Below are positions 21,243-34,365 of a stretch of 64,000 bases of DNA, in pieces. The position numbers were made by a program, and so were the translations under genes. The stretch comes from Zelopaecilomyces penicillatus (Eukaryota; Ascomycota; Sordariomycetes; Hypocreales; Pseudodiploosporaceae). The notes under the pieces were generated by a model that had not been told where the DNA came from, searched no databases, and worked only from the letters and a program-made list of their open reading frames with translations. Where the stretch lies: NCBI GenBank assembly GCA_005765155.1, contig VCCP01000002.1:4030001-4094000 (forward strand), written 5' to 3'. Within the stretch, counting starts at the first letter, position 1. Each line of letters opens with the position of its first letter.

Positions 21243-23248
21243 GCATGGGTTTGTATGGTCTGTCTGACTGGCTGAGGCGACAATGCATGCTGATGGAAAT
21301 CACATCTGACTTTCAGGACATAAAAAACGCAAGTAGCTAATAATCCAACAATTGGGTAGCTAGCCCAGGTTTTGATCCGCAGGTATAATCAACGCTTTGT
21401 CCGTACATGCAACTCACTCACATATACACAGATGACAGAGTCCACGATGACCCGACTTCCTCCGTGCACTACTACATACATACATACTATTTTTGAGGGT
21501 ACGGAGTACAATGCAGTATTATTATTCGTGATGATTTCGTACTGCACTAAAACGTGACATCCCGCACACACCAACCTCTCCAACCACCGGGTCTAGGTGG
21601 GGCAAGCTGAGACAACCGCTGGCCTAACAAGCAAATGAGTTTCCTGGGGTCAATATTTGGATAGTCGTGAGAGCTACCCATTCATGCCAGCATTATCAGT
21701 GGCATGACGAGTCGTCCGCCCCCATCTCTGTAGTCCGAACGGGTTTGACGACAACGTACAGGTAGCCGGCAGCGCTGGGCCCGGGAATGGGGCCGGCAAA
21801 ATTTGCATTCGCAGGAGGCCGGTGGGCTTGAATCTGACTGGCAAACACCAGACCCAGCAAGTTTCTTGTGCCTGGCGCTGGGTTCGAGATGAGACCACCG
21901 CATGCTCCAGCACAGCTAATGCAAGATGCCACACATGATGCCCTCTCCCTCTATCTACTAGCTCACTCACCTTTTCTTGTCCGCCGCCGCCAACGCCGCT
22001 CCGGTTCTTCCCCTCTTCTGCACATGTCTGTGGCCCAAGACATTGTCCATGTTCGTCTCTGCGCACAGAATAAGCATACTCACTTTGCGGTGGGCGGAAC
22101 AATGACCGGACAAGCAAGCCACAGCATCATCAGGATTAATGCGAGGCACGCAGCACAATCCAACACCCGTGCATGCATCGGTAGGTTTAAGTGCTGTGCC
22201 AGCGGATCCCAGTGATGAAACAGTCACCCAGTGCAGCGGCAGCCACGAGTCCGCGAGGCAGCGGCAGGTACCGGCACCAGCGGCAAGAACCAAAAAGGGC
22301 GTGTCCGGTGGGTCAGCTACTATTACTACTACGTACGTACCGTAGGTATCACCACTACTCCTCGTAGTGGTATGAGCGTTGATTGTATCCCGGCGGCGGC
22401 AGCCTCGTCTTTCGTTTGCGTATGACGCCCGTCCACATTTCAGGGTCGGAAGAGGCACTCTGACAAATCAACGCTTCTGCCGACAGCCAGCCGGCCGGGC
22501 CTCGTCCTCCAGCTCTCATCAAGTATCAAGAGGATTGGCTGTAAGGCTCAAGGCTCATGGTTAATGAGAGATGCATGCATAGGGAGTAAAATGCAAAGAG
22601 CGGCCTGCGTGAGTGGCTTGCTCCTCATTTACGTCTGGCTGGCAGTGCATAGACTCCGCATGCCTGATATACCGCTTCTGTCGTCCTTCTGTCGGCCTTC
22701 TCGCGTCCTTCTGTTGCGCCTCTAACCAGTCTCCTTCCAAAGTCGCCCTCCCACAACACAACGCCGCCAAAGGGCGTCCCATCCATCTCTCGACGAGACA
22801 TGACGGGTGCCCTCCTCTGTGGGAATGCCCGCCCGCCACTAATGATGCTGCTATCAAGGGGTCTCCAGCTCAAACCCACGCGAACAACGAGCGCCAGCCT
22901 GGCCCCCGTCTGCCGTCTACATGCCTGCCGTCGGATGTCATTGCCATGCCCTACCCTGCGCCGCCGCTGCTCGTTGCCACGCGCTGCCCTTGTCCAAGAC
23001 ACTGGTTGACTGGGCCCGTATGGTGTACCTAATGTTGTCTTCCGCGTGCGTCTATTGGAGAGGTTGCTGGGACATTGGGCTGCGCGGGGGCGCAGAGTGG
23101 TCAGCGGTATGGGGCCTTGGTGGGAGGGGGGGCGTGTTTGGGGTGAGAGAGCTCCGGCAAGGGAGGGACGCGCTAGATTGGCGATGGAAGCACCGTGGAA
23201 GCTAACTGTCAGTAGTTGCCCTGGGCCGGGGTGCGAATTGGTGGAACG

Positions 23249-23271
23249 GTGATTCCCAGCTTGGGAATCAC
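23249..23271. repeat. Perfect 10-bp inverted repeat
   Basis: Arms GTGATTCCCA and TGGGAATCAC are exact complements around a 3-nt centre. The element could form a hairpin in RNA or be a dimer binding site. No gene lies within 5 kb. Confidence 0.85.
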
Positions 23272-23540
23272 TCCGTGTTTTCCAGCTAATTAATTGTAGT
23301 GTGGGTAGATGCGTAGGAGATGGGGCAGAATATGGCTGCTTGGATGGCAGCTGTCCACGAAGCAAATGGACCTTCAATATGACCTACTAATGCGCCTTGA
23401 ATCAACCGTTTGACAAACCATGGCATCAGCGCATGTGTGACCCGCGAGGTATGGGTGTGTGGGTTGGTCAGGGTATTAAAAGATCGAGCCAACGTTTTTA
23501 GGTATTGTTCTTTACATGCGGTGTAAGCTTGATAGCGCAT

Positions 23541-26500
23541 CTCAGTCTAGGTGCTGCTGCTGGTGCTGCTGGCGGCGGCGCGGCACTAATAGCCAGATCA
23601 TCACAGTAGGCGGTATTTGCTCGCATCTGATTTGTGCCTATTTTGTTGCTGGAGAATATATTCCTCTGTAATCGGGCGACCCACGCAGAACGTGTGGATG
23701 GGTGAGGAGGCGTTATTGTTGTAATGGCTGATGAGTGGTGGGATGAAGCGTCTGATCGACGCCCTTGGGCAGGCTAGCCAGGACCGTAGTAGTTTACCAG
23801 TATTAGCCCAATCTCATTCGAAGCCATCTACACGTACAATACTCTAATGGAATGTGGTGCCGCTGTGAATGGAAAAGGCTACACCGTATTGATTAAGAGA
23901 AGGCGTCTATGCACTAACTACCCTGCAACGAAGCTTCCAGGTCCGGGTTTCTAGAAGGCGCACAACGCTTGTGTTGCCAATCACGCGCCTTTTTGGCTTT
24001 GTCTACCTTTGTGTAACACATAATTGCCAGATAAAAAAAAAGCCAAGATCAACTGACTTGTTAGCTATAGCAGCCTCTTGAATCTTGATTTGCCGCCTCT
24101 CATTGCATTACATCCGCCCCGTTTCTAGAAGATAGTTTAAACTCACAACACTCTTGGGAACGGACCTGTGTGTGATTGTTTCTAAATTTTTCTTTTGTTA
24201 TTTTCGATGATCTTTTCTTGGTTTAGCGAAGCTACGGAGACAAATCCCCGTGAGACACACATGATGTACGAAAACGTTAGTGTAGACGGATTATTTTACT
24301 ACTTCTACTACTAGTAGATACTACTACTACTCATGTAGGTGTTTACACTGTATAATACTAAAATGTACAGCACCTACTTAGGTATGTAGTGCGTTTTTTT
24401 AGGGTTCTATAATAAGAGGGAGAGAAAAAAGGTGTGTTGCATTTTGGGGAGGAAACAGAAAAAAGAAAAAAGAAAAGAAAAGAAGTGCATTAAAAAGATA
24501 GCAAGGATATTGGCGGAGACGCTCAATCTGTACAAAAGAGCCTTGATAACGTACCTACACCTATCTTGATGAGCCTTAATTATGGAGTCGGTAAGGTCGG
24601 CAATAGGCTACGGCAAAGCAAAGCATGGTAAGGCAAGGCAAGGCAAGGCTACCTGAGGTAGGTACAAAGGTACCTCGCTACCTCTTATTACCCTGAGAAA
24701 AAGGGAGAAGCGCGCGTCAAAATACTGACCAGCTGACTTGACTGACTTGATTCATTCAACACAAGGGTCGGCGCCCGGAATCGAATATTGCCGGAAAACC
24801 CCATCCATCTGTCCATCCATGATCCGGGGCCCCCCGGCTCTCTTATCGTTTTTTTTTTCTGATGGTCATGGTGCTTAAGTACGATAAGTTGTATCATATT
24901 TATTTTAAGTGGCTTGTTTATGAGCCCTTTGCCTTTTATCATGAGTAGAAAAGGCGGAGAGAAGTGTTGAGTGAGGAGACGATGGTCTATTGTCCCTCGT
25001 CTCAAGCGGGGGAGAAAACGTTGAGAAGTAACCAGACTAAAGGAGAAAATATCATGCAAAAGGGGGTTTAGGGTAATGAAATGCATATAATTTACGTGTG
25101 TAGTTTTCTTTCTTTCTTTCTTTCATTGCATATGTATTAGTTTGAGTGCTCGAAATAGAATGGCCAAGTCATAGCACTAGACTAGTAGTTCTGCTTTTAG
25201 ATCAACAACCTCCTTCTCTTATTTTCTTTTTTCTTATCTCTAGCGGAGAGGAGAGGAGAGGGGAACCATCTAGCGGCTCTCTTCTTCTCGTTCTTCTTCT
25301 TCTCCCATCGTGCTGATGAGACATTTAAGATGCTGACCGAACTGGTCCCAAGGGCCATGTCGGACTTGAGAACCACACCAAAATGCCGTTTTGAAGAGAA
25401 GGGGGGGGGGCCGGCGAAGAAACGGTGTAGAAAAAGCAAATAAAATAAAATAAAACAAATATTCGTTGTGTCTTTTTTTTATTTTTGTTTTTGTTTGGCG
25501 GGGAGGGGGATATTCGGGGTTAATGCAGGAGTTGAACTAAACTAAAGAGGGCATTCTAGTGCCATGTTAGGGTGATGAGGCGAAGGCGTTTGCACAAGCT
25601 GCTAACTAGGTAATTAAGTAATTACAGCAATGTATACGTCTCCCAGATTGGAGGCTGGTGTCAAGGGTTTGGAATCTTGGAGAGGTTACAGTCAAATGAA
25701 CTTTCAGTCTTGCACGGCCGCCGTCTTCCCACCCTCCCAATAGCAAGGTCTTCAATATCAATCACTGCTGCTTCCTACATGTGCAGGAAATGGGAAATGC
25801 ACGCACATCACTCTACGCTGTGATGTCTTGGATCGGTGCCCATCGTCATTGCGCTACCACCTCCCACCGCTCTTGTTTCTCCTTCAGTGCCTGGCATGTG
25901 ACGTACAATGATCTGCAATGTGTTCACCTACCCTCTCCAGGGGTTCACATTGGGCTGAATGTACATACATGGTAAGTGTACAATGCACATTTCAATGCCT
26001 CGACCATCATACCAAGGCGTCTCTCATTCTCTTGCTCCCACAAACCTTCCAGCTCCCTCCTCCCCTCTCCTTATCCCCATCTCTCCCTCCCCTCTTGCAC
26101 CGTCTGCCGGCACCTTCATATCCATCCTGCCTTTAGTCTGTAATGGGCCGTGTCGACAAGATGTGGCAGCTTACAGACTAGCAAAGCATGGGTTAAGAGC
26201 CCCCGAGGACAAGGCGAACCGGCCCTTTTCCTCTCTGTTCCTCTTCAACCGCATATCTTATTGCAGGAATGGCCTCACACACCAAACACCAAGGCGCGAC
26301 TAGGACGGATGAGATCCACGTCATCCACGCCGTTTCCTCTTTATCTCTTCCACTGTCTACCTGCTAGTGGTTGCCCCAAAGCAACGCACGCCGTCGTAGT
26401 AGTCCGTACGACCTCTCAGATGAATCACCATGTGTCTGCCCAAATAGCTGGTGTTCACTCACCTCCTCCCCCCCCCCCAAAACAGCTCCAACTCTGTTCT

Positions 26501-28494
26501 CATCCAGCACTGGCGCAGCAATGCACGGTCATTCCAGTTGCAGCCTAGCGCTCAAAGGGTTGGAGCCATTGGGAGGGCGCCCAAAGTCAACACAAGTGTA
26601 GGCTGGCCAGCCATGCGCTGCTGCACCGCCAGACAGTCGGATAATCACACTGTATAATGCCGTTATATGCACCGTATGCCCCAGTTGCTGTGTGTTGTAT
26701 TGCGACGTTGGCATGTGCCATATCCCAAGCTTGATGCTCGTCCAAGACTCTGTAGACCCAGTGTGCGAAAAGGAGATTGAGCCCCAGCCAAACGCAACCC
26801 TTCCCCTTCCCTCTCCCCAGGCCCCTTGGATTGTCCCCGATCTGAACCAGAGTCAACACCAGCCCCAGTCCGGTTTCCAAACCCAATGCAGGACAGGCAG
26901 GCCCTATGGCTCTAGCGCGGTGTTCTGAGTTGTGGAGTGGAGTAAGAGTGAGAGAGAGTGAGAGTGAGAAGTTCATGGACTGGGTGGCCCGGAGCACAAC
27001 GAACAGACTATCCATACAATACCCACTGTCTAACAACTGCAGGTCCACGGTAGCACGACATGGCAGCAGGTAATTTAGTTCTCTCGACATGAGTTGAGAC
27101 TCTTTCAATGGCGACAATGCCCAGGCTGGTCGTACCCCACGGGGATAGCGTCGCCGACAGTCTTTTTCAATCAGGAACCGTCACCGAGAAGCTTTCATGA
27201 TGCCGTCACAGCCCGCTGATGGCCCTAGAATGCCACCTCCAGCAGTTGCTCGTGCACTCCGGCGACCCCAGAGCACGCACCACGGGATTTGCCATAAGTG
27301 TTAGTTAGGCTGCATCGCTCCGAACGGGCAGGGCGACGATGAGCGCTCAACAGCAAGTCAAGCACTCCGAGAGGCTTCCCAAGCTCTTACGTTCCTGGAT
27401 TAGCCTGAACACATTAGTGCGAATGCCCCCGAGAGAGATGTGCGTGTGCGTGCGTGTGCGTTTGTGTGAGTTGGTTGGCTGGTTGGTTGGGTGAGTGGGT
27501 GAGTGAGTGAGGTCAAGTCTAGCTGGTCTTCCAGACGCCCATACCTGTTCGCAGATTGATGAGGCACACACCTTCAACCGCCGGCCCCAGGCGCCTCATT
27601 TGCGGATGTCGCAATCTGTTCTGAGCGGTATCCACCTAGACTGGAGCTTCCACCCTCCCTCCTCACACCCCCCCTTCCACCTTCTCTTCCACCCTTCCAC
27701 CCCTCCCATCTTCTGCTCTTCCACTCTTCCAGACAAACACCCCCACTCCCACTCCCAGGAAGGTGCTTCCCCTCGGCTGCAAGCGGGTACGTACCTGGTT
27801 CCTGAAGTGGACTAGCGCTATGACAGGGTCCTTGCAGGGCTCTGCATCTCAGACAGATAAGTACCCAAGTACCGACCCCTCAGCCACAAACGACACCAAC
27901 GACACCAACGGTACCCACCGACATCCAGCACCCCAGCATCCATAGCACCTGCCCACCCACTGCTGCCAGCGACACCCCCGCTGCTAATCTCACACCCATG
28001 TTTCTTGTAGCTTTGGCTCCACTCGGTCGGAACGCGGCCTTCAGGCAACTTGCTGGGTCGCTGCTTCCCATAAGTCTTCAATCGTTCGACATCTGCCACA
28101 AAGCAAAAATCTCAAGCTCGATCATTCTCATCTGCCATAGCTTGTTCACTGGCCCCATCTTCCATCTTCAACTCATATAATATTCCCTGGCCCCGGCAAG
28201 CAACGGTAGCTTCAGGCCATCTCCAATCTCTTCAAGCTCCCACATACTTATTAAACGCATCCCACTTCGCCATCCTCAACCGACCTAACGCCTAGTCTGA
28301 CCTCAGCACGCCTCACCTCAACTTACTTAACCACCCGCTTCGCCCTCCTCTTTGAGCATCCCTCGCCTTCATTATACCCACACAGCTACACCTCTTATAC
28401 GCGCACGCACACACATACACAAACAAACCAACAAACACACATCATCCCGCATCAACCCAAACCAACAACGCAAAACGCACCAACCACACCCAAG
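23541..28494. other. Gene desert, part 3, and bZIP upstream region
   Basis: There is no supportable gene. The stretch from about 23540 to 24690 has no long open frame and is AT-rich. TAC/TAG trinucleotide tracts lie near 24300-24335, GGCAA units near 24632-24650, and AGGTAGGTAC/GGTACC motifs near 24651-24682. A TTTC array lies near 25108-25124 and a GTGC/GGTT/GAGT-rich purine-pyrimidine tract near 27440-27510. The last 300 bp before the bZIP start codon are C/A-rich and almost free of G, like fungal 5' leaders. Confidence 0.55.
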
Positions 28495-29462
28495 ATGCCT
28501 CAATCATCTTCAGCAGAGCCTGCCAAGCAGTCCAAGCGGAAAGGTGAGCTTCACAACAACCCAGCTTTCAATCGTTCTCCCTACTCATGTCTTCTTTTTA
28601 CACTATAGGAACCCGCAGCGTCTCTACTTTGACCCCATCACAACTTGCTCGCAAGCGAGCCAACGACCGTGAGGCCCAGCGAGCCATCCGCGCTAGGACA
28701 AAGGAACATATTGAACGCCTTGAACAAGAGCTCGCTGAGCTCAAATGCCACCAAAGCCGGGACAAGACTGTCCAGGAGCTGCTCCGTCGCAACAAGGCTC
28801 TTGAAGAAGAGTTGATGCGCCTCAGGGAGTCCATGGGCCTTCCCATCTCCTCATCGCCATACTCGGCTCCAGCAGGTACGACAGGCGCCATTTCAGACGA
28901 CGCCCTTGACATGTACCTCGGACGGCTAACACCAGGCCCTTCAGTTTATGACGACAATCTCAGCTCTGGCAGCGGTGCCATCCCCAGCCCGAGGCTCTCT
29001 CCCATGCCTTCCAGCGACTTTGGCTCTCTACCAGAATATGGCCAACACTACGTCCCTCTTTCCAATAGCTGCGAGACCTGGGCCTCGACCCTACCTCACC
29101 CTGGTGTCTCCAATCACTCAACCCCATCTTCCCCCGGCAACGGCGACGAATACAACTCCGCCTACATTCCTACCAGTGTGCCAAACTCTATGCTGCCTCA
29201 TGGTTCCCATGTTAGAAGCCTGGAATCCGATGATATTGAAACTCATGGTATGCAACCCCCCATTTGCAGGAAAGAGATTTTGCACCGAAGACGTATGCTG
29301 ACCAACTCCTCAGATCCAAGCTTCCGCCTCAATGGCCACCTCCAGACACTGCAGCCCACATACAACCTGCAGCAGCATCACCAACAACAGCGTTCCTCAC
29401 AATGGAATATGTACCCAGTTTACTACGGAAACAACCCCAACACTGCCTGCGTGTCACGATGA
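28495..29462 (+). CDS. bZIP transcription factor
   Basis: This is a fungal basic leucine-zipper DNA-binding protein, nuclear, with unknown target genes. The model is join(28495..28543, 28609..29462), 300 aa, with one 65-nt GT...AG intron. The start ATG sits in a CAAGATG context after an A/C-rich leader and gives MPQSSSAEP. The basic region is at about 31-50 with DREAQRAIRARTK. Asp36 sits where bZIP proteins carry an invariant Asn, with Arg44 eight residues on. The zipper uses Leu54 and Leu61, then Leu74, Leu81 and Leu88 in a shifted heptad. The remainder is Ser/Pro-rich with a Gln/His-rich stretch near 270-280, typical of activation regions. I see no C-terminal DUF3425 domain, which many related fungal bZIPs carry, so this is a short form. 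It is isolated by about 17 kb upstream and 13 kb downstream. Confidence 0.9.
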
Positions 29463-32400
29463 GCTAGCAGTGATGGGGTAATCCCATTGAGCGCTAGAAT
29501 ACCATCCCTGGCGGCTACAGTTACCATTCCGAGCCGAGCCGAGCCTTGGGGTGGTGAGATCCACATTCCTGAGTTCAAAGAACGATTTCAGCCAAGGGCT
29601 TGTTCGAATTTCTTACACAAGTTGGGAGAGCTGGGTAGCGCCAGAGTGTGCCAGGGAAGGCTGCTTCCAAGATGGCAGCCACAAGACCCAAAACCACGTC
29701 CATTGTATACCACCAACCAGGAACTGAGCCGTGTCCATAAGATCACTCGAGAGCTATCGAGAACCTTTTACATCAGGTTACGGATCTATCACATTGATCT
29801 CTCCCCATCTTATACAGGGGACAAACGGCCGAATACCAACAATCACCCTTTATGGTCTGCGGCTCATATTTGCTACTTCTTTGATTTCAGCTTCTTTTTT
29901 ACTGTTTATAGACTTGTGTTCCTGGAAAGGATTCTGATGATTATGTTTTTGTATATTGAAAACCTTTTGTACGTGAAATGAAGATACTGGATACATTGCG
30001 GGAACGGGGCTTGGGGTGGGAAGCATGATCACTGGCCTGGGGCGATGATAGTACGGTTTCTTTGAAAGATGCCATGTCAGATGATAAATTCTGGATATTG
30101 TACATTGCGCAAGGAGTATCACGGCAGGAGTACCTTGGAGTAAAGACTTTTTTTTTTGGCATCGGCAACTTGGCCTGGGTTAGGACTCAATATTTTATGA
30201 TATCCAACAATAGAGAATCCATTATGAAGACAATTATTGGGCACCAACACATCATTGACTATTGAAATAAGGGCCACGCCATGAACGAATCCTCATCAGA
30301 CTGAATATTGTGTTCTCTATGGCCCGAGATTGATCTGCACAGATCCTGAATTTTTATATAGAGACAATTCGCTGTTATGATGTATCCTACATCCTATAAT
30401 GGTACATTACTCCCCGTTATTGAAAGTCACAGGGCTTAGGGCCACAGAGAGTAACCAAATGGGAGACCAAGATGATGCAAGGCTAATAAAGATGAGGGTC
30501 AGAGAGTGGCTCCAACTTCCAACGGATTGGAGTGGAGGCAACTGCCACGGGCCTTGTCTTCCGAGCAGGGCATATGGGGTTCTAAGTCAAGTGGCCAATC
30601 TGGCAGGCGCTGGAACTAGGTAGGTAAGCTTTAGAGACCCCCATGATATGCCCATATGCACCAGGACACAGAAGATCTCGCGTCGTTGGTTTAAGGAGAA
30701 TGGCTGGCGGGGGCAAAGACGGGGGGGGGGGGGTTAGAATGGTTGAGTGGAGAGGAAAGTCCCAGTTCTTGCGTCCGGGGGGCGCCCCTATGCCGTCAAG
30801 GCTGATTACCAGCAACTTATTGGGTACAGATCATGAGCACCGGGCTCTGGCCTAGTGGTCTACAGAGAAGACTATGCTCGGGTATCATTCCCGATGTAGG
30901 ATAGAGAGACTTTTGGTGTCTTTTCTGCCTTATAGCCAGCCCCTCGGCCCTCCTCTTCGGAAGATTGACTCCAGGGATAAATATTGGGCGTGGGGAAGTT
31001 TGCCATCTTGATTTTGTTGGGATAGGCAGACGGACCATTAAAGGGGGGTGTCGATGAGGGAACGTTATCAGGCTATAAGCCTGCCGAGAGGTAACAACAC
31101 GAGGCAAAGAACCTCAATACTCAGCTGGGAGATACTACCCATGCCACCTAGCCAAGAAGCCGTGAAAAGAAGGGGGGAAGCTGCCGGCAGAGTGCAACTG
31201 CAACGTTATCCCCCCCTACCAAACACCACGTGTTGACTCCCCTGCCTTGAAACCGGTTCCTTGGGGTCTTGGGAGTGAGATGAGCATCAATCTTGAAACT
31301 ACAAGTTCGACGACGCCCTCTGTGGCTTGCACAGGGGGTTTGGGTTCGGGGGGGGAGGGGGGGGCAAATGTTGGAGCACAGCGCACTTGGAGGAACGAAC
31401 CGCTTAGGACGGCTAGATATGTCTAGGATAGGGCTGTCGTGTATTGGAGCTACTTACTCATGGACGTCGTAAGATAATAACCTGTCGGACTCAAGATTTG
31501 GAATGATATCTGTTTTCATTATAGGAGGGGGAAAATTTTTGTTGATAAAATTGAAGTGGCAGGGGGACAATATGATATGGAACGATGGGTTAGTATAACA
31601 CAGTAGCATTCAGTGTCATCATCATCACTATTTGATATTGCAATGCCAAGATAGACGGGGATCGAAAGGGCAGCCAAGACGGACATTAGGATTTCTACAT
31701 TCATGTTCTAGATCTTTGATTTTTACTTTGGGTCCCGGATCACTATAACGTTATAACGTTGTAGTTATTAAGGACAAGGTGTTTCTAGGAAACGTGTTTT
31801 ACGGCAGTTGAGAAGGGGCGAGGGGGGGGGGGGAGGGGCGGAGCAGCCACAACGAAGATGAAGAAGAAGAACGTGGCAGTAACTTTTCAAGAGGGCGCAG
31901 GCAGAGGCAGAGATGCAAGCTGGGGGATAGGCCAAAAGAACAAACTGGCAGGGCAGGACGTTGAAAATCAGTCAAACGGTATCCGGCGGCCGGCTTGCAA
32001 GTGGGGCACCCGGGCCTTTCCCCAGTAGGGCATGATGGCCGGCCCGCCAGCACGGGGCAGCAGGTCCCTGCGTCTGGGGTGGACTCGCCGTCATTGAGCG
32101 CCTACAAACAGTACCTACCTACTCACATACCTACAGTGCAGCACGTACAGGTGCTCCGTAATTTAGCTGGGCGTGACTATGGCCACTAATCACAGCACCC
32201 AAGCATTTGAGGCTACAGGCCCACCCAACAGTCTATTAGCATGGACCCAAGTGCCAAGTGGGATATCGAGCGGCTGTGTGCGCTGGCGCCGTTTGCCGGA
32301 CGTTTAACCCGAAAGGAGTATAAGGCCAGGCTGGAACGACGAACCCGGGGGGCGTGTCGATGTCGTTGCTGGCGTTGATTTTGTGGTTTTGTTTGTCTTT

Positions 32401-33332
32401 TTTTCTTCTTTTTTGTTTCTTTTTTCCCAGCTTTTGTTTAGGGGCTGAAATCACTTGAGGTCTGTGCGTCAGACAACCGTTCAACGTTGTATGATCTCGT
32501 TGGCCCCCATGTTAGTCGATGCTTGCCCATCTCGCACTGAACAAGCCTAGGATCGGCTGTTTACCCACCCGAGGGTACACCTTATGTTCTGTGCTGTGCT
32601 GTAGGTCATCAATATTAGCGCAATTGTATCAGGTGCCCTGGAATGTCATTCGGCATTCCCTATGAGTAAATGCCGGTCGGGTCGTCGAATCATTCGACAG
32701 CATTCTGGGGAAAAAAGGCACGAACTGCTCCCGTACTACTAATATGTAAAGTTGGCCGGACGTGTACACATGGATGTGGCTAGGAGAGGTTCAAGTTCAA
32801 GTCAATCGGGGAAGATGGACCATGCCAGACGTTATGTTTGGGATGTAACTTCAGGAGAGATAGAGAGAGAGGGTATCTACGGCTTTGGACTGTACTGGGA
32901 CCCTCCAGCCTGTGGCAGTTGATGTGTTGCATGCATACTTGATACAAGAACTACACCAGATAGCCCTACACGTATGAGATGGACAGCTGCAGGGCCCCCC
33001 AGCCAAGTCCCCATTACTCCCTATTGTGTTTAGCACCTCCACCAAAATTGCGTTACTGTAGGTTAGGAGCTGGGCGAGGCAGGCAAGGTAGATAGATATC
33101 CATGACATATGACATAGGTAGTGTAGCCTACTGCCTACCCACCCTTACCCAGCTGCCAGCCAAGCAGACTGGCAGGCTACTAGCAGCTACGATCGGCCCA
33201 TCAAGGTATCGAGCTCAATCTCAAGCCCAAGAGCCTGGACGCAACGGGGGGCAAAACAGATTGGGTAGTGGAGACGGAGGCCAGCATGCGCACAGGTGGT
33301 GCTGCCATCCAATGTTTAATGCCCATGCTGGG

Positions 33333-33422
33333 TGAGAGTGGCCCTACAAGCCCTACAGGGCCCTACGGCTACAGGCTAGTTGTACTTGGACAGGCCCTAC
33401 AGGCCCCCTACCACAGGCTACA
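33333..33422. repeat. CCTACA-rich degenerate cluster
   Basis: The octamer GCCCTACA or close variants (CCTACAGG, GGCTACA) recur about eight times within 90 bp. The spacing is irregular, so this is a motif cluster rather than a simple tandem array. Another GCCCTACA occurs near 32963. Confidence 0.7.
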
Positions 33423-33939
33423 AGGACGCCCCCCCAGGCGACCTAGCTATGGATGGACACCAGCAGCGATGCTAGCCAGCCCCAGGGCACATCACTCTCG
33501 GGAAGCGGAGATGCCGCCGACCGCCCCAGCCAAAGCCGGTCTGGGTATTTTGCAGGCTTGGGAATGGTAGGCGGGAAGGGCAAATGGGAATGGAGTAGAC
33601 CAGAAGAGTGTGGTAATTACTAGTTGAGAAGAGGACGATACCTAACACGAACTAGGGCATATTGGAAAAAAGAAATGTGACAAAAGATCAGAAAAAAAGG
33701 GGAGCCGCTTGAGTTGAGGCTAACACCGTGGATCTACCTACGGGAGACACCCCCCTTACCGACACATTGCAACGGCCTTTAGACTGGAAAACGGGGGATA
33801 CTACTGTATGTGTGTATGTAAGTATTGCAGATGCGTAGGTAGGTAGGTATGTGTTAGTGTGCTGTAGAATGGCATGTTTTCTTTTCCTTCCTCCGACGCC
33901 AGGGTTGATGATGTGCTGATTATCGAGAGTGAACGAGCG

Positions 33940-33976
33940 AAGAGAGAGAGAGAGAGGGGGGGGGGGGGGGGGGGGG
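33940..33976. repeat. (AG)n-G21 purine tract
   Basis: About eight AG units pass directly into 21 consecutive G, followed by four TG units. It is a long one-strand purine tract able to adopt triplex or quadruplex structure. Confidence 0.85.
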
Positions 33977-34322
33977 TGTGTGTGTAAATGGAACATGGAG
34001 ATAGGATAGGTAAATCGAATGGGGGAAGTAAATTAAGAGACAAAAGAGCGGAGGCATAGTGACACAAGTAAGGGAATACATATTAAAACTGACGACGACA
34101 ATGTTGTCAATACCAACTAGGGCTTCAGTGCATGACTGTGGCGGTTTACGAAATATACAGGTGGTCGTAGACGCAAATGGCAGAGGTGCAGGCGGACAAA
34201 AGTCAGGCTCTGGAATTAGTTTGTCTCGCTTGTGATTTTAGACTGCGCAGATGTGCGTTAAAAAAAAAAAATCACCAAAATTGCGATGGACTGGTCTCAA
34301 TGAATGAATTGGATGAGTAGCA

Positions 34323-34365
34323 AGCCAGCCAGCCAGCCAACTAGCCAGCCAACTAGCCAGCCAAC
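34323..34365. repeat. AGCC/AGCCAACT array
   Basis: Tandem AGCC units with an inserted AACT give a 12-bp higher-order unit present about 2.5 times. A related CAGCCAACTTGC repeat occurs near 57617-57645. Confidence 0.8.

Larger units (their letters stand above)
17200..23540. other. Gene desert, part 2
   Basis: No gene can be supported here. The region is crowded with short tandem arrays: A21 at 17495-17515, six CCAAT units at 18237-18266, CA/CT runs at 18787-18820, CA runs near 19185-19214 and 20620-20639, two adjacent 11-bp-period arrays at 20271-20363, GGCAA units at 21223-21242, and a perfect inverted repeat at 23249-23271. A coding-like scrap at about 20662-20844 is listed separately. Long frames near 18.0-18.75 kb and 22.6-23.4 kb have composition unlike real proteins. 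Confidence 0.6.

Noticed and set aside
22625..23377. 250-codon minus-strand open frame in the desert
   Set aside because: Arg/Pro/Ser-rich composition without hydrophobic pattern, overlapping frames on the other strand, and no family motif. It looks like a chance frame in GC-rich spacer.
27440..27520. Telomere-like or regulatory G/T-rich repeat
   Set aside because: Units are mixed (GTGC, GGTT, GAGT) and do not match TTAGGG; simple low-complexity sequence.
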